From positions 142,757 to 201,583 of the forward strand of contig NZ_ML762427.1 in assembly GCF_009498735.1 (NCBI RefSeq): a DNA stretch of 58,827 bases, in the 5' to 3' direction. A program made the position numbers and the translations under genes. Position 1 is the first letter of the stretch. Each line of letters starts with the position of its first letter. Origin of the DNA: Gracilibacillus oryzae (GTDB lineage Bacteria; Bacillota; Bacilli; Bacillales; Amphibacillaceae). Positions 17,724 through 25,847 of the stretch are shown here, in pieces. The notes below the pieces were generated by a model. It saw only the letters and a list, made by a program, of their open reading frames with translations, searched no databases and was not told the origin of the DNA.

Positions 17724-17750
17724 TCAAACCAAAAGCAGCTTAGTGTCGTC
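17724..17750 (+). promoter_or_regulatory. ECF-type promoter of the sigma factor operon
   Basis: TCAAAC (17724-17729), 17 bases, then CGTC (17747-17750). This fits the ECF pattern (AAC in the -35, CGTC as -10, spacing 16-17). It predicts a start near 17757, a short leader holding AGGAGGTGA, and so suggests autoregulation by the sigma factor encoded next. Confidence 0.65.
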
Positions 17751-17778
17751 TAAAATGGAAGAGGAGGTGAAACATTTT

Positions 17779-18330
17779 ATGAATGAACTGGAGCTAATGG
17801 CGGTGACAGAAGAAAATATGATGGATGAGAGAGAACAGATAATTGATCATCTAATGCATGAATATAGCGACGATATCCTGCACCTCGCTTATACATATGT
17901 GAAAAACCGGACGACTGCAGAAGATCTGACACAGGAAATTTTTATAAAGTGTTATGAGAAGTTAAATCAATTCAATCAACAGGCAACAATGAAAACCTGG
18001 CTATACCGCATTGCCATCAACCATTGTAAGGACTACTTAAAAAGCTGGCATTATCGAAAAATAATGTTGAACGATAAAATTTTGGATTGGATACCATCTA
18101 AGTCCACTCATGTAGAAAAAGAAATTATAACAAAAATAGAAGAAAACAGTTTAACAGATGCTGTCATGAATTTACCTTTGAAATACAGAGAAATAGTATA
18201 TCTGCATTATTATGAAGAACTACCTTTAGCGGAAATCAGCAAAATCACCTCAGTTAATATTAATACGATAAAAACGAGGTTAAAGCGGGCAAAAGAATTG
18301 CTAAAAGACAGGATGATCAAGGAGGTTTAA
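17779..18330 (+). CDS. ECF-type RNA polymerase sigma factor
   Basis: 183 aa. Region 2 spans ~30-100 (ILHLAYTYVKNRTTAEDLTQ EIFIKC, then TWLYRIAINHCKDYL). Region 4 spans ~125-180 (LPLKYREIVYLHYYEEL, then the helix-turn-helix AEISKITSVNINTIKTRLKR). There is no N-terminal region 1 and no extra C-terminal domain. I use ATG 17779, eight bases after AGGAGGTGA; the upstream GTG 17743 would precede the predicted transcription start. It is followed three bases later by a gene for a winged-helix protein rather than a standard transmembrane anti-sigma factor. It is not clearly any of the named B. subtilis ECF factors. Confidence 0.88.
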   Translation: MNELELMAVTEENMMDEREQIIDHLMHEYSDDILHLAYTYVKNRTTAEDLTQEIFIKCYEKLNQFNQQATMKTWLYRIAINHCKDYLKSWHYRKIMLNDKILDWIPSKSTHVEKEIITKIEENSLTDAVMNLPLKYREIVYLHYYEELPLAEISKITSVNINTIKTRLKRAKELLKDRMIKEV

Positions 18331-18333
18331 CAA

Positions 18334-18795
18334 TTGAATGATCCATTAATGAAATTAAAGAATTCAATGAAAAAGACAGTTTTTAAGGATTTTTCTTTTT
18401 CAGATGAACGAAAAAATGCAGTAAAAGAGGCAATTCGCAGCAATCAATCCCAGCAGCAATATAATACGTGGAAGGCAGAAACGATTATGGCGGTATTGGG
18501 ATCTGTACAACAACAGCCAATGCAAGGCTATGATATCTCCATCCAGCTTTTCCAAAAGGGTGAGCTTATTTTCCAAAATAACGAAGGCCAGCTTTACACC
18601 TTATTGCATCTGCTGGAAAATAAAGAAATTCTTACATCGAGTTGGTCGGATAATAAGAAGCATTATGCGTTAACTCCTAAAGGAAAAAAATACTTAGCTG
18701 CTTACAAACAAGATAACTCACATCAGCCTGTATCTCTTAAACACTTACTTGAGGAGGCGTCTTTATGGGCACAACAAAATTTGAAGAATTTTTGA
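18334..18795 (+). CDS. PadR-like winged-helix protein with an anti-sigma-like N-terminus
   Basis: 153 aa, TTG start just after AAGGAGGTTT. Residues ~45-120 look like a PadR winged helix: TWKAETIMAVLGSVQQQPMQ GYDI, then LYTLLHLLENKEIL and a basic wing HYALTPKGKKYL. The first 40 residues (TVFKDFSFSDERKNAVKEAI) form an amphipathic segment of the sort found at the N-terminus of proteins encoded beside ECF sigma factors, so it may hold the sigma factor; this is inference. It has no membrane segment. The last 31 bases overlap the next gene, implying coupled translation and equal amounts. PadR proteins are often encoded with HAAS-domain membrane proteins, which fits the next gene. Confidence 0.65.
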   Translation: MNDPLMKLKNSMKKTVFKDFSFSDERKNAVKEAIRSNQSQQQYNTWKAETIMAVLGSVQQQPMQGYDISIQLFQKGELIFQNNEGQLYTLLHLLENKEILTSSWSDNKKHYALTPKGKKYLAAYKQDNSHQPVSLKHLLEEASLWAQQNLKNF

Positions 18796-20081
18796 GCAAA
18801 GTCACCTCTAAAGTAAAATCTAAGGAAGCTCACAGTATGATTAAAAATGAGCTCACCAATCACCTGCAAGAACTGAGCCAATCCTTTCAAAAGAGGGAAT
18901 TTTCTAAAGAAGATGCACAGGAAAAGGCAATACAGGAAATGGGAAATCCATTTACCATTGGAGAGAAATTAAATCAGCTTCATAAGCCGAGAATGGATTG
19001 GGCTCTTATCTTTTTATTTGCTATTATGGCAAGCTTTAGTTTTCTTCTGTTAGGCGGTGAAGTTGTTGATGTCTCATTATCTGCATCTTACTATATGGGG
19101 CGGCAGGCAATCTGGTATATCCTCGCTGTTCTTGTGATTATTGGCTTTCTTTTCTTTGATTACAGAAAACTAAAGAACTGGTGGATGTATTTCTATGGTG
19201 GTGGTTTGCTATTGCACTTTTATATAGGGGTATTTGGAATTGAGGTAAATGGGGCGCAGAGATGGATTTCTCTTGGCGGCATCACCCTTGACGGGACAGC
19301 AATAACCTTATTCTTATTTTTCCTTGCGTGGACTGGTATCTTTAACAGAATTAATGAGTTCAACAGTTTGATAAAACAAGTATTACTGTTTTTACTGTTT
19401 TGGATTCCTATTTTTCTCTTTATGACGATCCCGCATTTTATGGTTAGTATTATTTATTTTTTCAGTGTGATAGCGATGTTTACTTTCTCGCATGTGCAAA
19501 AAAAATTAGCCATTAAATTAGCCATTCCCAACATACTAATGGGTATAATTATCATTGGAATTGTAATCACTAATTCTATCAGTGGAGAATTATCTGACAG
19601 ATTACTTGGCTTTATCAATCCAGAAGCCGATCCACAGGGAGCAGGATATTTATACATTGCCATTCATAACGCCATTTCGCAGGCAGGGTGGTTCGGTAAT
19701 AACTCCAATGATATAGATTTTCTTGGCGCTCCACATACGGATTTCGCTTTTCCTTATCTCGTATACTCTCTTGGCTGGATAGTTGGAATTGCATTATGTC
19801 TGATATTATTGATATTTATTGCGAGAATAGCAAAGAATGCTTTTAAAACAAGAGATCATTATGGAAGATTATTAGTGATTGGCAGTGCTGCTCTAGTAGC
19901 TGTTCCTGCCTGCTGGAACATTCTGATGTGCTTTGGAATTGTTCCAATAATGGAAGTATCCCTGCCATTCATTAGTTATGGAGGAACGATGCTGCTGATT
20001 AATTCTGCTCTTTTAGGCCTTACATTGAGCGTTTATAGAAGAAAAGATATTGTGGAGGCTGCGAGAGTTACATTTGAATAA
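18765..20081 (+). CDS. SEDS-family (FtsW/RodA/SpoVE-like) protein with N-terminal HAAS-like extension
   Basis: 438 aa. The first ~75 residues are cytoplasmic and helical (MIKNELTNHLQELSQSFQKR, EKAIQEMGNPFTIGEKLNQLH), matching the permease-prefix/HAAS type of domain associated with PadR regulators. About ten membrane segments follow. SEDS landmarks: GAQRWISLGG, DPQGAGYLYIAIHNAI, HTDFAFPYLVYSLGW (the Asp is the likely catalytic residue) and PFISYGGTMLLIN. The usual QPSE motif after GARRW is replaced by LDGTA. SEDS proteins polymerise peptidoglycan glycan strands with a class B PBP; none is encoded here. Third gene of the sigma operon, with a GAGGAGG site inside the preceding gene. Confidence 0.85.
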   Translation: MGTTKFEEFLSKVTSKVKSKEAHSMIKNELTNHLQELSQSFQKREFSKEDAQEKAIQEMGNPFTIGEKLNQLHKPRMDWALIFLFAIMASFSFLLLGGEVVDVSLSASYYMGRQAIWYILAVLVIIGFLFFDYRKLKNWWMYFYGGGLLLHFYIGVFGIEVNGAQRWISLGGITLDGTAITLFLFFLAWTGIFNRINEFNSLIKQVLLFLLFWIPIFLFMTIPHFMVSIIYFFSVIAMFTFSHVQKKLAIKLAIPNILMGIIIIGIVITNSISGELSDRLLGFINPEADPQGAGYLYIAIHNAISQAGWFGNNSNDIDFLGAPHTDFAFPYLVYSLGWIVGIALCLILLIFIARIAKNAFKTRDHYGRLLVIGSAALVAVPACWNILMCFGIVPIMEVSLPFISYGGTMLLINSALLGLTLSVYRRKDIVEAARVTFE

Positions 20082-20172
20082 ATACATCCACAAAATTCAA
20101 ATATGATTTATCATGTTTCATAAAACTTTCCAAATGCTTTTTAAATACTTATTCTTTGTACTCTTATCCGTG

Positions 20173-20223
20173 AAAAAAGGAGCTAGAGCCACTGATCCGT
20201 ATTGATCTTCAACTCTAGCTCCT
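20173..20223 (-). terminator. Terminator of the 179-aa membrane protein gene
   Basis: AGGAGCTAGAG (20178-20188) and CTCTAGCTCCT (20213-20223) form a perfect 11-bp stem; the minus-strand transcript ends in a U-run. The convergent SEDS gene may use the same stem. Confidence 0.85.
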
Positions 20224-20235
20224 ATTAAATAATCC

Positions 20236-20775
20236 TTAAGCTTTTTTCTTATAATCTATGTAATTCAAAATGAATAATATAAGTAATAGAATAGCCATGG
20301 ACAGTGGTATTAACCATAGGTTTTCACCATCTAAAAATAAACCTAAACCTAAAATCAAAACTGATATTACTGGAGCCATTACATAATAAGATTTGGTATT
20401 ATAAAGCCATCCATAAGGAAAAAAGTGAGCACCAATTATAATTGCAAAAATCATTATTGCATCATTCGGACTTTTTATTATTGCCCAGATGAGGATTGGA
20501 AAATAGATAATCTGCGCCAGGTTCAAATATAATCCAATTTTAGCTAGTGGAATGTCTGTGAACTTCCATTCCACTTTTAATAAAGTAGACATCGCTACCG
20601 ACAGAGGGAACATTAAACCTGTTGAAAACAGCATAAATATGTTTTTCTGTTGGATGTCTAGTGATTGTAAGAAAATAATTGTAATTATTGACCAGATTAC
20701 AACAGCTGACAACAAAAACCCCATTCCATTTTTTCCTTTTACAGACAATTCGTTTCTAATTTTATTTAGTTCCAA
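20236..20775 (-). CDS. DUF7010-like integral membrane protein
   Basis: 179 aa, almost wholly hydrophobic with about six membrane segments, a short charged N-terminus (MELNKIRNELSVKGKNG) and a basic C-terminus (DYKKKA). It resembles a family of small Firmicute membrane proteins I know as DUF7010, without known function; that name is a moderate-confidence recollection. Monocistronic, ending at a strong terminator, and convergent to the SEDS operon. GGAGG lies before the ATG. Confidence 0.6.
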   Translation of the reverse strand: MELNKIRNELSVKGKNGMGFLLSAVVIWSIITIIFLQSLDIQQKNIFMLFSTGLMFPLSVAMSTLLKVEWKFTDIPLAKIGLYLNLAQIIYFPILIWAIIKSPNDAIMIFAIIIGAHFFPYGWLYNTKSYYVMAPVISVLILGLGLFLDGENLWLIPLSMAILLLILFILNYIDYKKKA

Positions 20776-20932
20776 TAGCGTATATCCTCCCGTTTGCTTA
20801 TAAAGTTTTTACTTTTAGTTTAACATTAAATTCCTTTATTCAGTATGCTAATTCGTTTTTTTGTTTTCGTATATCAAAAATTTCTTCATTATTTTCTCGT
20901 CTTAACTGCAATTTTATGGATAAAAAGGAAAA

Positions 20933-21100
20933 ATGGTTATAATAAATCCATCAATAACCAACCATTCCTTTGATGAAATAATCAATTTCTGCAACAAAAT
21001 AACTAAACATGATCCTGAAATTCATCCTTCGATATGTTTGTATTTGTTAGTTTATCCTCGAGAGACATTAGAAAAGGCTTATTCATCAAACGCTCTTTAG
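20933..21100 (+). CDS. Possible 55-aa small protein
   Basis: Short open frame starting MVIINPSITNHSFDEIINFC and ending at TAG 21098-21100, with AAAAAGGAAAA before the ATG. Composition is plausible for a soluble peptide, but I recognise no family. It sits among other short or broken frames (20800-21720), so it may be a remnant rather than a working gene. The flanking 20776-20932 shows nothing else. Confidence 0.3.
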   Translation: MVIINPSITNHSFDEIINFCNKITKHDPEIHPSICLYLLVYPRETLEKAYSSNAL

Positions 21101-21175
21101 TGGAATAGCGAAACCTTTTTTCTATCCCATTCGTAGGAAGATATTACTTACTAATGAAATTAGGGGGTGTCAAAA

Positions 21176-21424
21176 GTGAAGAAATATTTTATTTTTGCCA
21201 TTAGTTTTATATTACTGTTTTTAATATTCCACGTTTTGTCCGGAATACTTCTTACATTCACATTTACTCCAGATATGGCAGAGGCTTGGAATTTGAGAGG
21301 TAATTTATCTCAGGAAACTACTATTAATAGTAGTCTTACTTCCTTTTTACTTACATTACTTATTGCTTTTCTTTCTGCTACAATTGCTTACTTTATACCG
21401 ACATCTATTAGAGAAAGGAATTGA
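21176..21424 (+). CDS. Small two-helix membrane protein, unknown
   Basis: 82 aa from GTG 21176, placed after TTAGGGGGTG; another GTG at 21167 is inside that ribosome site. Two hydrophobic segments (YFIFAISFILLFLIFHVLSG and FLLTLLIAFLSATIAYFIP) flank an extracytoplasmic loop of ~25 residues. No family recognised. The next frame downstream is a decayed one. Confidence 0.5.
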   Translation: MKKYFIFAISFILLFLIFHVLSGILLTFTFTPDMAEAWNLRGNLSQETTINSSLTSFLLTLLIAFLSATIAYFIPTSIRERN

Positions 21425-21720
21425 GAAGATTATATCTGCCTTACCACGATAACCAAGTATATTTAAGTCACAGCGTAATATTTTCCAGAGGTTTATATTT
21501 GAGGATTTTAAAACAGAACTATGATGAGTTTGTTAATATAATGCAGGAAAAGTGACAACAATTAGAAATAGAAAAAGCAGAGACTAATAAAGCTAATGTC
21601 GAAATACAATCAGCTATTATTATCTCTGCCATCTTAGGACAACTAAATACGCATTTAAACTTTCATACTTTAACAACGAAGAGTTTCTACGCTTTTGAAA
21701 AGCATGTGGAGGGGTTATAA
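21421..21720 (+). pseudogene. Decayed reading frame with internal TGA
   Basis: One frame is open from TTG 21421 to the TAA at 21718-21720 except for TGA at 21553-21555. It reads LRRLYLPYHDNQVYLSHSVI ... LKQNYDEFVNIMQEK, stop, QQLEIEKAETNKANVEIQSA ... FYAFEKHVEGL. The amino-acid pattern on both sides of the stop is protein-like, with a coiled-coil-like Glu/Lys stretch. No family recognised. It is likely the remains of a gene of ~100 codons or the 3' end of a larger one; no ribosome site is convincing. Confidence 0.45.
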
Positions 21721-21726
21721 CACCCC

Positions 21727-23115
21727 TCACTCATCCTTTAAAACCAGCTGTGCCACACACTCCACGTGCACGGTATGAGGAAATAAATCGACTGGCTGTA
21801 CCTGCTTCAATTCATAACCAAACTCCGCCAATTCCTTTATATCTGTTGCAAAAGTGTCTGGATTACAAGATACATAAACTACTTGCTTTGGTTGAGCCCG
21901 TCCAATCCGGCGCATCACTTTACCGCCTGCACCTGAGCGTGGAGGATCAAGCAGCAGTAAATCCGGAACACCAAATGATTCCAGTATCTGATCAATGCCT
22001 CGTCTCGCATCTTTCGCCAAAAAATGCGTATTGGAAATGCCATTATCCTTCGCATTTCGTTTGGCCGACTCTATCGATGATTCGACAATTTCTATCCCGG
22101 CAAGCTCACCAGAAACGCTAGCAAATGGCAGTGAAAAAGTACCTACACCACAGAATAAATCAATTACTTTATCCTGCTTTGTCGGTTTTGACATTTCTAA
22201 TGCTAACTCTACAAGTTTCTGTGCCTGCAGCGGATTTGTCTGGAAGAAAGTATCAAACCAGAGACGATAGCGATAACCAAGCATTTCATCATAAATAAAA
22301 TCACGTCCAGCTAATACATGTGTATTCTCTGATTGCGTCCGATCCGCCCAATCCCTGTTTTCCAGCCATAACAAACTCTTCACCTGTGGAAATTGGTCTG
22401 TAATGCGTGCAATTAAATCAGCAGAAGCTTCCGCTAATTTCCCATCAGGTGATTCTGTTGCAAATAATCCTAACATAATCTCCCCTGTTACAAAGGACTG
22501 GCGCACCATTAAATGTCTTAGTAAGCCTTCATGTGTATCCTTATCATAGCCTGACAAGTGATGGTCTTTTGCCCATCTAGCTACTTCCATTGTTGCCTCT
22601 ACCATTTCCTTGCCTGCGATTAAACACGTTTCTAGTGAAATAATTTCCCGAAAGTTTCCTGCCTCATGAAGTCCAAGCGACCCGTCTTTCGCAAAAGTAA
22701 ATTCCATCTTATTCCGGTAATGCCAAGGATTGTCCATCCCAATAGCATCTTTTACAAGCTCGGCATTAAATCCTTGCTCATCAATTACCCTTTTGACATG
22801 ATCGGTTTTCTCTTTCAACTGTCCTTGATAAGACCAATGCTGCCAAACACAGCCACCGCATCGTTCAAAGTGCGGACAAGGTGCTTCTACACGCTCCGGG
22901 TGTGTTTCCATCAGTTCATCAGGCTTCACAATTGCCCACTTCCGCGGATTTTCAACCGTTACCCTGACCTTCTCCCCAACTAATGTTTGTGGAACGTTTA
23001 ACTTTAATTTCTTCGGATTTTCTTTGCCGACATCACGCCATACAACAGAGCGGCCGGAACCTTTTCGATCAAGTTCTTCAATTCTTGTCACATATGTCTC
23101 TACATTTGAAGTCAA
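21727..23115 (-). CDS. rlmD: 23S rRNA (uracil-C5)-methyltransferase, RlmCD type
   Basis: 462-aa TrmA/RumA-family enzyme methylating uracils in 23S rRNA with S-adenosylmethionine. An N-terminal TRAM-like domain lies at residues ~5-65. The iron-sulfur cysteines are Cys80, Cys86 and Cys89 (CPHFERCGGC) plus a fourth in LETCLIAG. The SAM site is DLFCGVGTFSLPFA, followed by LDPPRSGAGG and the nucleophile in YVSCNPDTFA. Bacillus has one such enzyme (YefA/RlmCD) for U747 and U1939; this is probably the counterpart, though Bacillus genomes also carry a paralogue. A single gene, with the cyclophilin gene upstream on the same strand. Confidence 0.92.
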   Translation of the reverse strand: MTSNVETYVTRIEELDRKGSGRSVVWRDVGKENPKKLKLNVPQTLVGEKVRVTVENPRKWAIVKPDELMETHPERVEAPCPHFERCGGCVWQHWSYQGQLKEKTDHVKRVIDEQGFNAELVKDAIGMDNPWHYRNKMEFTFAKDGSLGLHEAGNFREIISLETCLIAGKEMVEATMEVARWAKDHHLSGYDKDTHEGLLRHLMVRQSFVTGEIMLGLFATESPDGKLAEASADLIARITDQFPQVKSLLWLENRDWADRTQSENTHVLAGRDFIYDEMLGYRYRLWFDTFFQTNPLQAQKLVELALEMSKPTKQDKVIDLFCGVGTFSLPFASVSGELAGIEIVESSIESAKRNAKDNGISNTHFLAKDARRGIDQILESFGVPDLLLLDPPRSGAGGKVMRRIGRAQPKQVVYVSCNPDTFATDIKELAEFGYELKQVQPVDLFPHTVHVECVAQLVLKDE

Positions 23116-23169
23116 ACTTTTTCCCCCTTCTTCCTTTACATATCTCTTCCTATATTAAATGCACGTCCG

Positions 23170-23784
23170 TTATTCCTGAGTTAATTCTACCGTCATTTGA
23201 CTGATTACCTGATCATCTACAGGTTTATCATTACGTCCTCGCTCTACATTGGCAATCTCATGCACAACTTCCATTCCGCTGATAACCTTGCCGAATGCAG
23301 CATAGTCACCATCTAAATGCGGCGAGTCGGCATCCATAATAAAAAATTGGGAACTTGCCGAATCCGGATCCTGACTTCTTGCCATCGAAATCACTCCTTC
23401 TTCATGAAGAAGCGGATTGTCATATCCATTGCTTTCAAATTCGCCTGGTATGGTTTCACCAGAACCACCTGTACCGTCCCCGCTTGGATCACCACCCTGA
23501 ATCATAAATCCAGGTATCACTCGGTGGAAGGTTAATCCATCATAGAATCCCTGCTCAACTAATTGAACAAAGTTTTCTACCGTTTTCGGTGCAACTTCCG
23601 GATACAGTTCGATAACGATCTCTCCTCCATTATCCATCACCATTGTTACAACAGGCTTTTCTCCATCTTTTATTTCAACCTGTTCCGCTGTATTATTATC
23701 TGTTGTGTTCTGCTGGCCTTGGCCACAAGCGCTTAATAGAACGACAACAAATAATGTTATTAGAAAATAAAGCAATTTTCGCAT
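23170..23784 (-). CDS. Cyclophilin-type peptidyl-prolyl isomerase, lipoprotein
   Basis: 204 aa. The signal peptide with lipobox LSAC (Cys20) predicts attachment to the outer face of the membrane, where it would assist folding of exported proteins. The cyclophilin core covers residues ~45-200, with FHRVIPGFMIQGGDP carrying the catalytic Arg, then GGSGETIPGEF, SQFFIM and FGKVISGMEVV. B. subtilis PpiB is cytoplasmic and lacks the lipobox, so this is a secreted relative. A Gln/Asn/Thr linker follows the Cys. Confidence 0.92.
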   Translation of the reverse strand: MRKLLYFLITLFVVVLLSACGQGQQNTTDNNTAEQVEIKDGEKPVVTMVMDNGGEIVIELYPEVAPKTVENFVQLVEQGFYDGLTFHRVIPGFMIQGGDPSGDGTGGSGETIPGEFESNGYDNPLLHEEGVISMARSQDPDSASSQFFIMDADSPHLDGDYAAFGKVISGMEVVHEIANVERGRNDKPVDDQVISQMTVELTQE

Positions 23785-23831
23785 TATTATTATATCCTTT
23801 CTATACCTTTATCATTGGTATTATACACACC

Positions 23832-23875
23832 AAAAAAAGAAAAGTATACCCCTAATGGCGCATACTTCTCTTTTG
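23832..23875 (-). terminator. Terminator of the pectin operon regulator gene
   Basis: AAAAGAAAAGTAT and ATACTTCTCTTTT form a long stem across a ~14-base loop; the minus strand ends in TTTTCTTTTTTT. Confidence 0.8.
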
Positions 23876-23892
23876 CGATATTATTTAGAAAT

Positions 23893-24795
23893 TCACTTCA
23901 TGATATTTGGATTATGAGCATTATTTTTTCTAAACTGATTAGGCGTTATTCCTGTTCTGTCTTTATATTTCCTGATGAAACTGGACGCAGACATAAATCC
24001 AACATATTCTGCAATCTGATGAACAGGCTTTTCAGTATCTGTTAACAGTTTATTCGCTTCAAACAGCCTTCTCTGGAAAATATATTCTTGGATGGTTACA
24101 CCGAATTCCTTTTTGAAAAAGTGGGAGAGATAGTATTTACTTACGTGTAAATTCTCCGCCATCTCTACTAGATTCCAATCGGTATTCCACACTTCATTAA
24201 TCTCCTGGATAATTTTATCATGCAAAGCGACTGGATTTTCCTGCTGCTGCTCAAAGGTTAATGGATGTTCCCGCTTATTTGCATCTTTAATTTCCCTGCA
24301 AAGAAATAATAGCAATTCTAACAAATACAACTCAAGAGCGGCTTTTTGCTGCCACCTCTCTTCATTCTGGTCCTCAGCCAATAAGTTATCGATAATGTTT
24401 TGCAGTTTTTCTGTATGCCACACAAACAAGTCCAGTAAAAAGTTTGGTGATGGCAGCTGATCAAGAAAATCGTAAAACTTCATTAAAACAGGGTGATCAA
24501 AGGAGAGAAAATCCTCCGTGAACATAACCACAACTCGTTCATAAGCAACGTCTTCTTTCAAGCTTACACGATGAAACTCCGAGCTTTTAAAAATTAGAAT
24601 TGTATTTTTCCTTAGACGGTACACTTTCTCTTCAAATACATACAATGCTTCTCCATCCTTCAGCCATACAATTTCATAACCAAAATGGCGATGAAAGATC
24701 GGCATTGGAGAATGGTCCTTTTTATAATGAATTAAAAACCCTGGTACATCTTCATCCTGAAATTTCAGTGACGTTTGTTGTCCGGTTTCATTCAA
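23893..24795 (-). CDS. AraC family regulator of the pectin operon
   Basis: 300 aa from TTG 24795, seven bases after AAGGGGTGA. An N-terminal cupin sensor (FHRHFGYEIVWLKDGEALYV, residues ~35-110) is followed by a C-terminal AraC double HTH (NLVEMAENLHVSKYYLSHFF, IAEYVGFMSASSFIRKYK, GITPNQFRK). It begins 25 bases after the pectinesterase stop, so it is the third gene of the operon and probably activates it in response to a pectin-derived sugar (inference from position). It has a good terminator downstream. Confidence 0.88.
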   Translation of the reverse strand: MNETGQQTSLKFQDEDVPGFLIHYKKDHSPMPIFHRHFGYEIVWLKDGEALYVFEEKVYRLRKNTILIFKSSEFHRVSLKEDVAYERVVVMFTEDFLSFDHPVLMKFYDFLDQLPSPNFLLDLFVWHTEKLQNIIDNLLAEDQNEERWQQKAALELYLLELLLFLCREIKDANKREHPLTFEQQQENPVALHDKIIQEINEVWNTDWNLVEMAENLHVSKYYLSHFFKKEFGVTIQEYIFQRRLFEANKLLTDTEKPVHQIAEYVGFMSASSFIRKYKDRTGITPNQFRKNNAHNPNIMK

Positions 24796-24820
24796 CAGCT
24801 GATCACCCCTTTACTCTTTA

Positions 24821-25825
24821 CTATCTTACACAACGGTTTCTTAAATGATCGCGAAAAGCTTCCGCCTCTTCTTCATTCAGTACTCTTCTATTCTGACTGA
24901 CTGCCGCCCCAGCACCTGTGCTCTCATATTCATACAATCTTGCATCCATCGGGGAGAAGCCGCCCATCTCTGTCCATGCATCTGGCTTAATATGGGCATC
25001 CATCTTACATTGATAGAATAAGACACTAGCTTCTGCATTTGGATCTCCTCCAGGATGCCATGGTCTGCCTAAATAAACGGTTTCATTACTCATTTTAGCA
25101 GATTCTTTTAATAGATTACATGATTCAAAAATATATCCATAAGGTGTGTCTATGGAGGTACTTGCAGCTGTTATGAAACCATTATGGAAAGAATCGCCTC
25201 TATCTAAGGAAATGATGTCACATGTTTCGAATACGGCTTGCCCTGCGCCAAAAATAAAGTCGACATTTCCTTCAATGATACAGTCTTTAAAATAGTGCGT
25301 TCCTCTGTCAACAAGCAGGGTATCCTGATTGCCTTTGAAGCAGCAGTTTTCTAATTTCACCTGATCACTTTGATCTGTTGTCCGAAACGCAACTGCTTGT
25401 AAGTGCGGGACTTTCGTCGGATCATCATCTGATTTGAAATATTCTGTCATATAATCAAAACCATTCTCAAATGTTACATTATATGCAGAGAAGTTCTGTG
25501 CTCTTACAATGACACTGGCACTATCAAATGTGCCATATGTTGTTCCGTCTGCTTTCTCCGAGCCACTTGCCACATCAAAAGTCAGGATTGTTTCACCCCG
25601 ATCCTCACCAATAAGGGTCACATTGGGTTTTGATATGTCTATTTTTTCATGATAAACGCCTTTTGCAATATAAATAACAGCAGAATCTCCCCCTATTGCA
25701 TTTAAGGCCTTTTGTAATGACGGGTAAACCTTCTCACCTTGAGCATTCGTATCATTCTGATCCACAATAACATCAATCTTTTCCCCATATTTTTCCGTTA
25801 AATCTTTAACATTGTAACTCATCAT
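24821..25825 (-). CDS. Pectinesterase without signal peptide
   Basis: 334-aa CE8 pectin methylesterase with the right-handed beta-helix pattern. Catalytic segments in order: GNQDTLL (Gln), NVDFIFGAGQAVFE (catalytic Asp), and VYLGRPWHPGG (Arg/Trp). The N-terminus MMSYNVKDLTEKYGEKIDVI has no export signal, so it probably demethylates short oligogalacturonides already imported, as known for intracellular or periplasmic members such as PemB-like enzymes. ATG 25825 follows CAGGGGG by five bases; a longer in-frame extension reaching 26056 lies within the preceding gene and is not used. The gap to the solute-binding gene is 22 bases. Confidence 0.9.
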   Translation of the reverse strand: MMSYNVKDLTEKYGEKIDVIVDQNDTNAQGEKVYPSLQKALNAIGGDSAVIYIAKGVYHEKIDISKPNVTLIGEDRGETILTFDVASGSEKADGTTYGTFDSASVIVRAQNFSAYNVTFENGFDYMTEYFKSDDDPTKVPHLQAVAFRTTDQSDQVKLENCCFKGNQDTLLVDRGTHYFKDCIIEGNVDFIFGAGQAVFETCDIISLDRGDSFHNGFITAASTSIDTPYGYIFESCNLLKESAKMSNETVYLGRPWHPGGDPNAEASVLFYQCKMDAHIKPDAWTEMGGFSPMDARLYEYESTGAGAAVSQNRRVLNEEEAEAFRDHLRNRCVR

Positions 25826-25847
25826 TTTGTCCCCCTGTATCCTTTGT

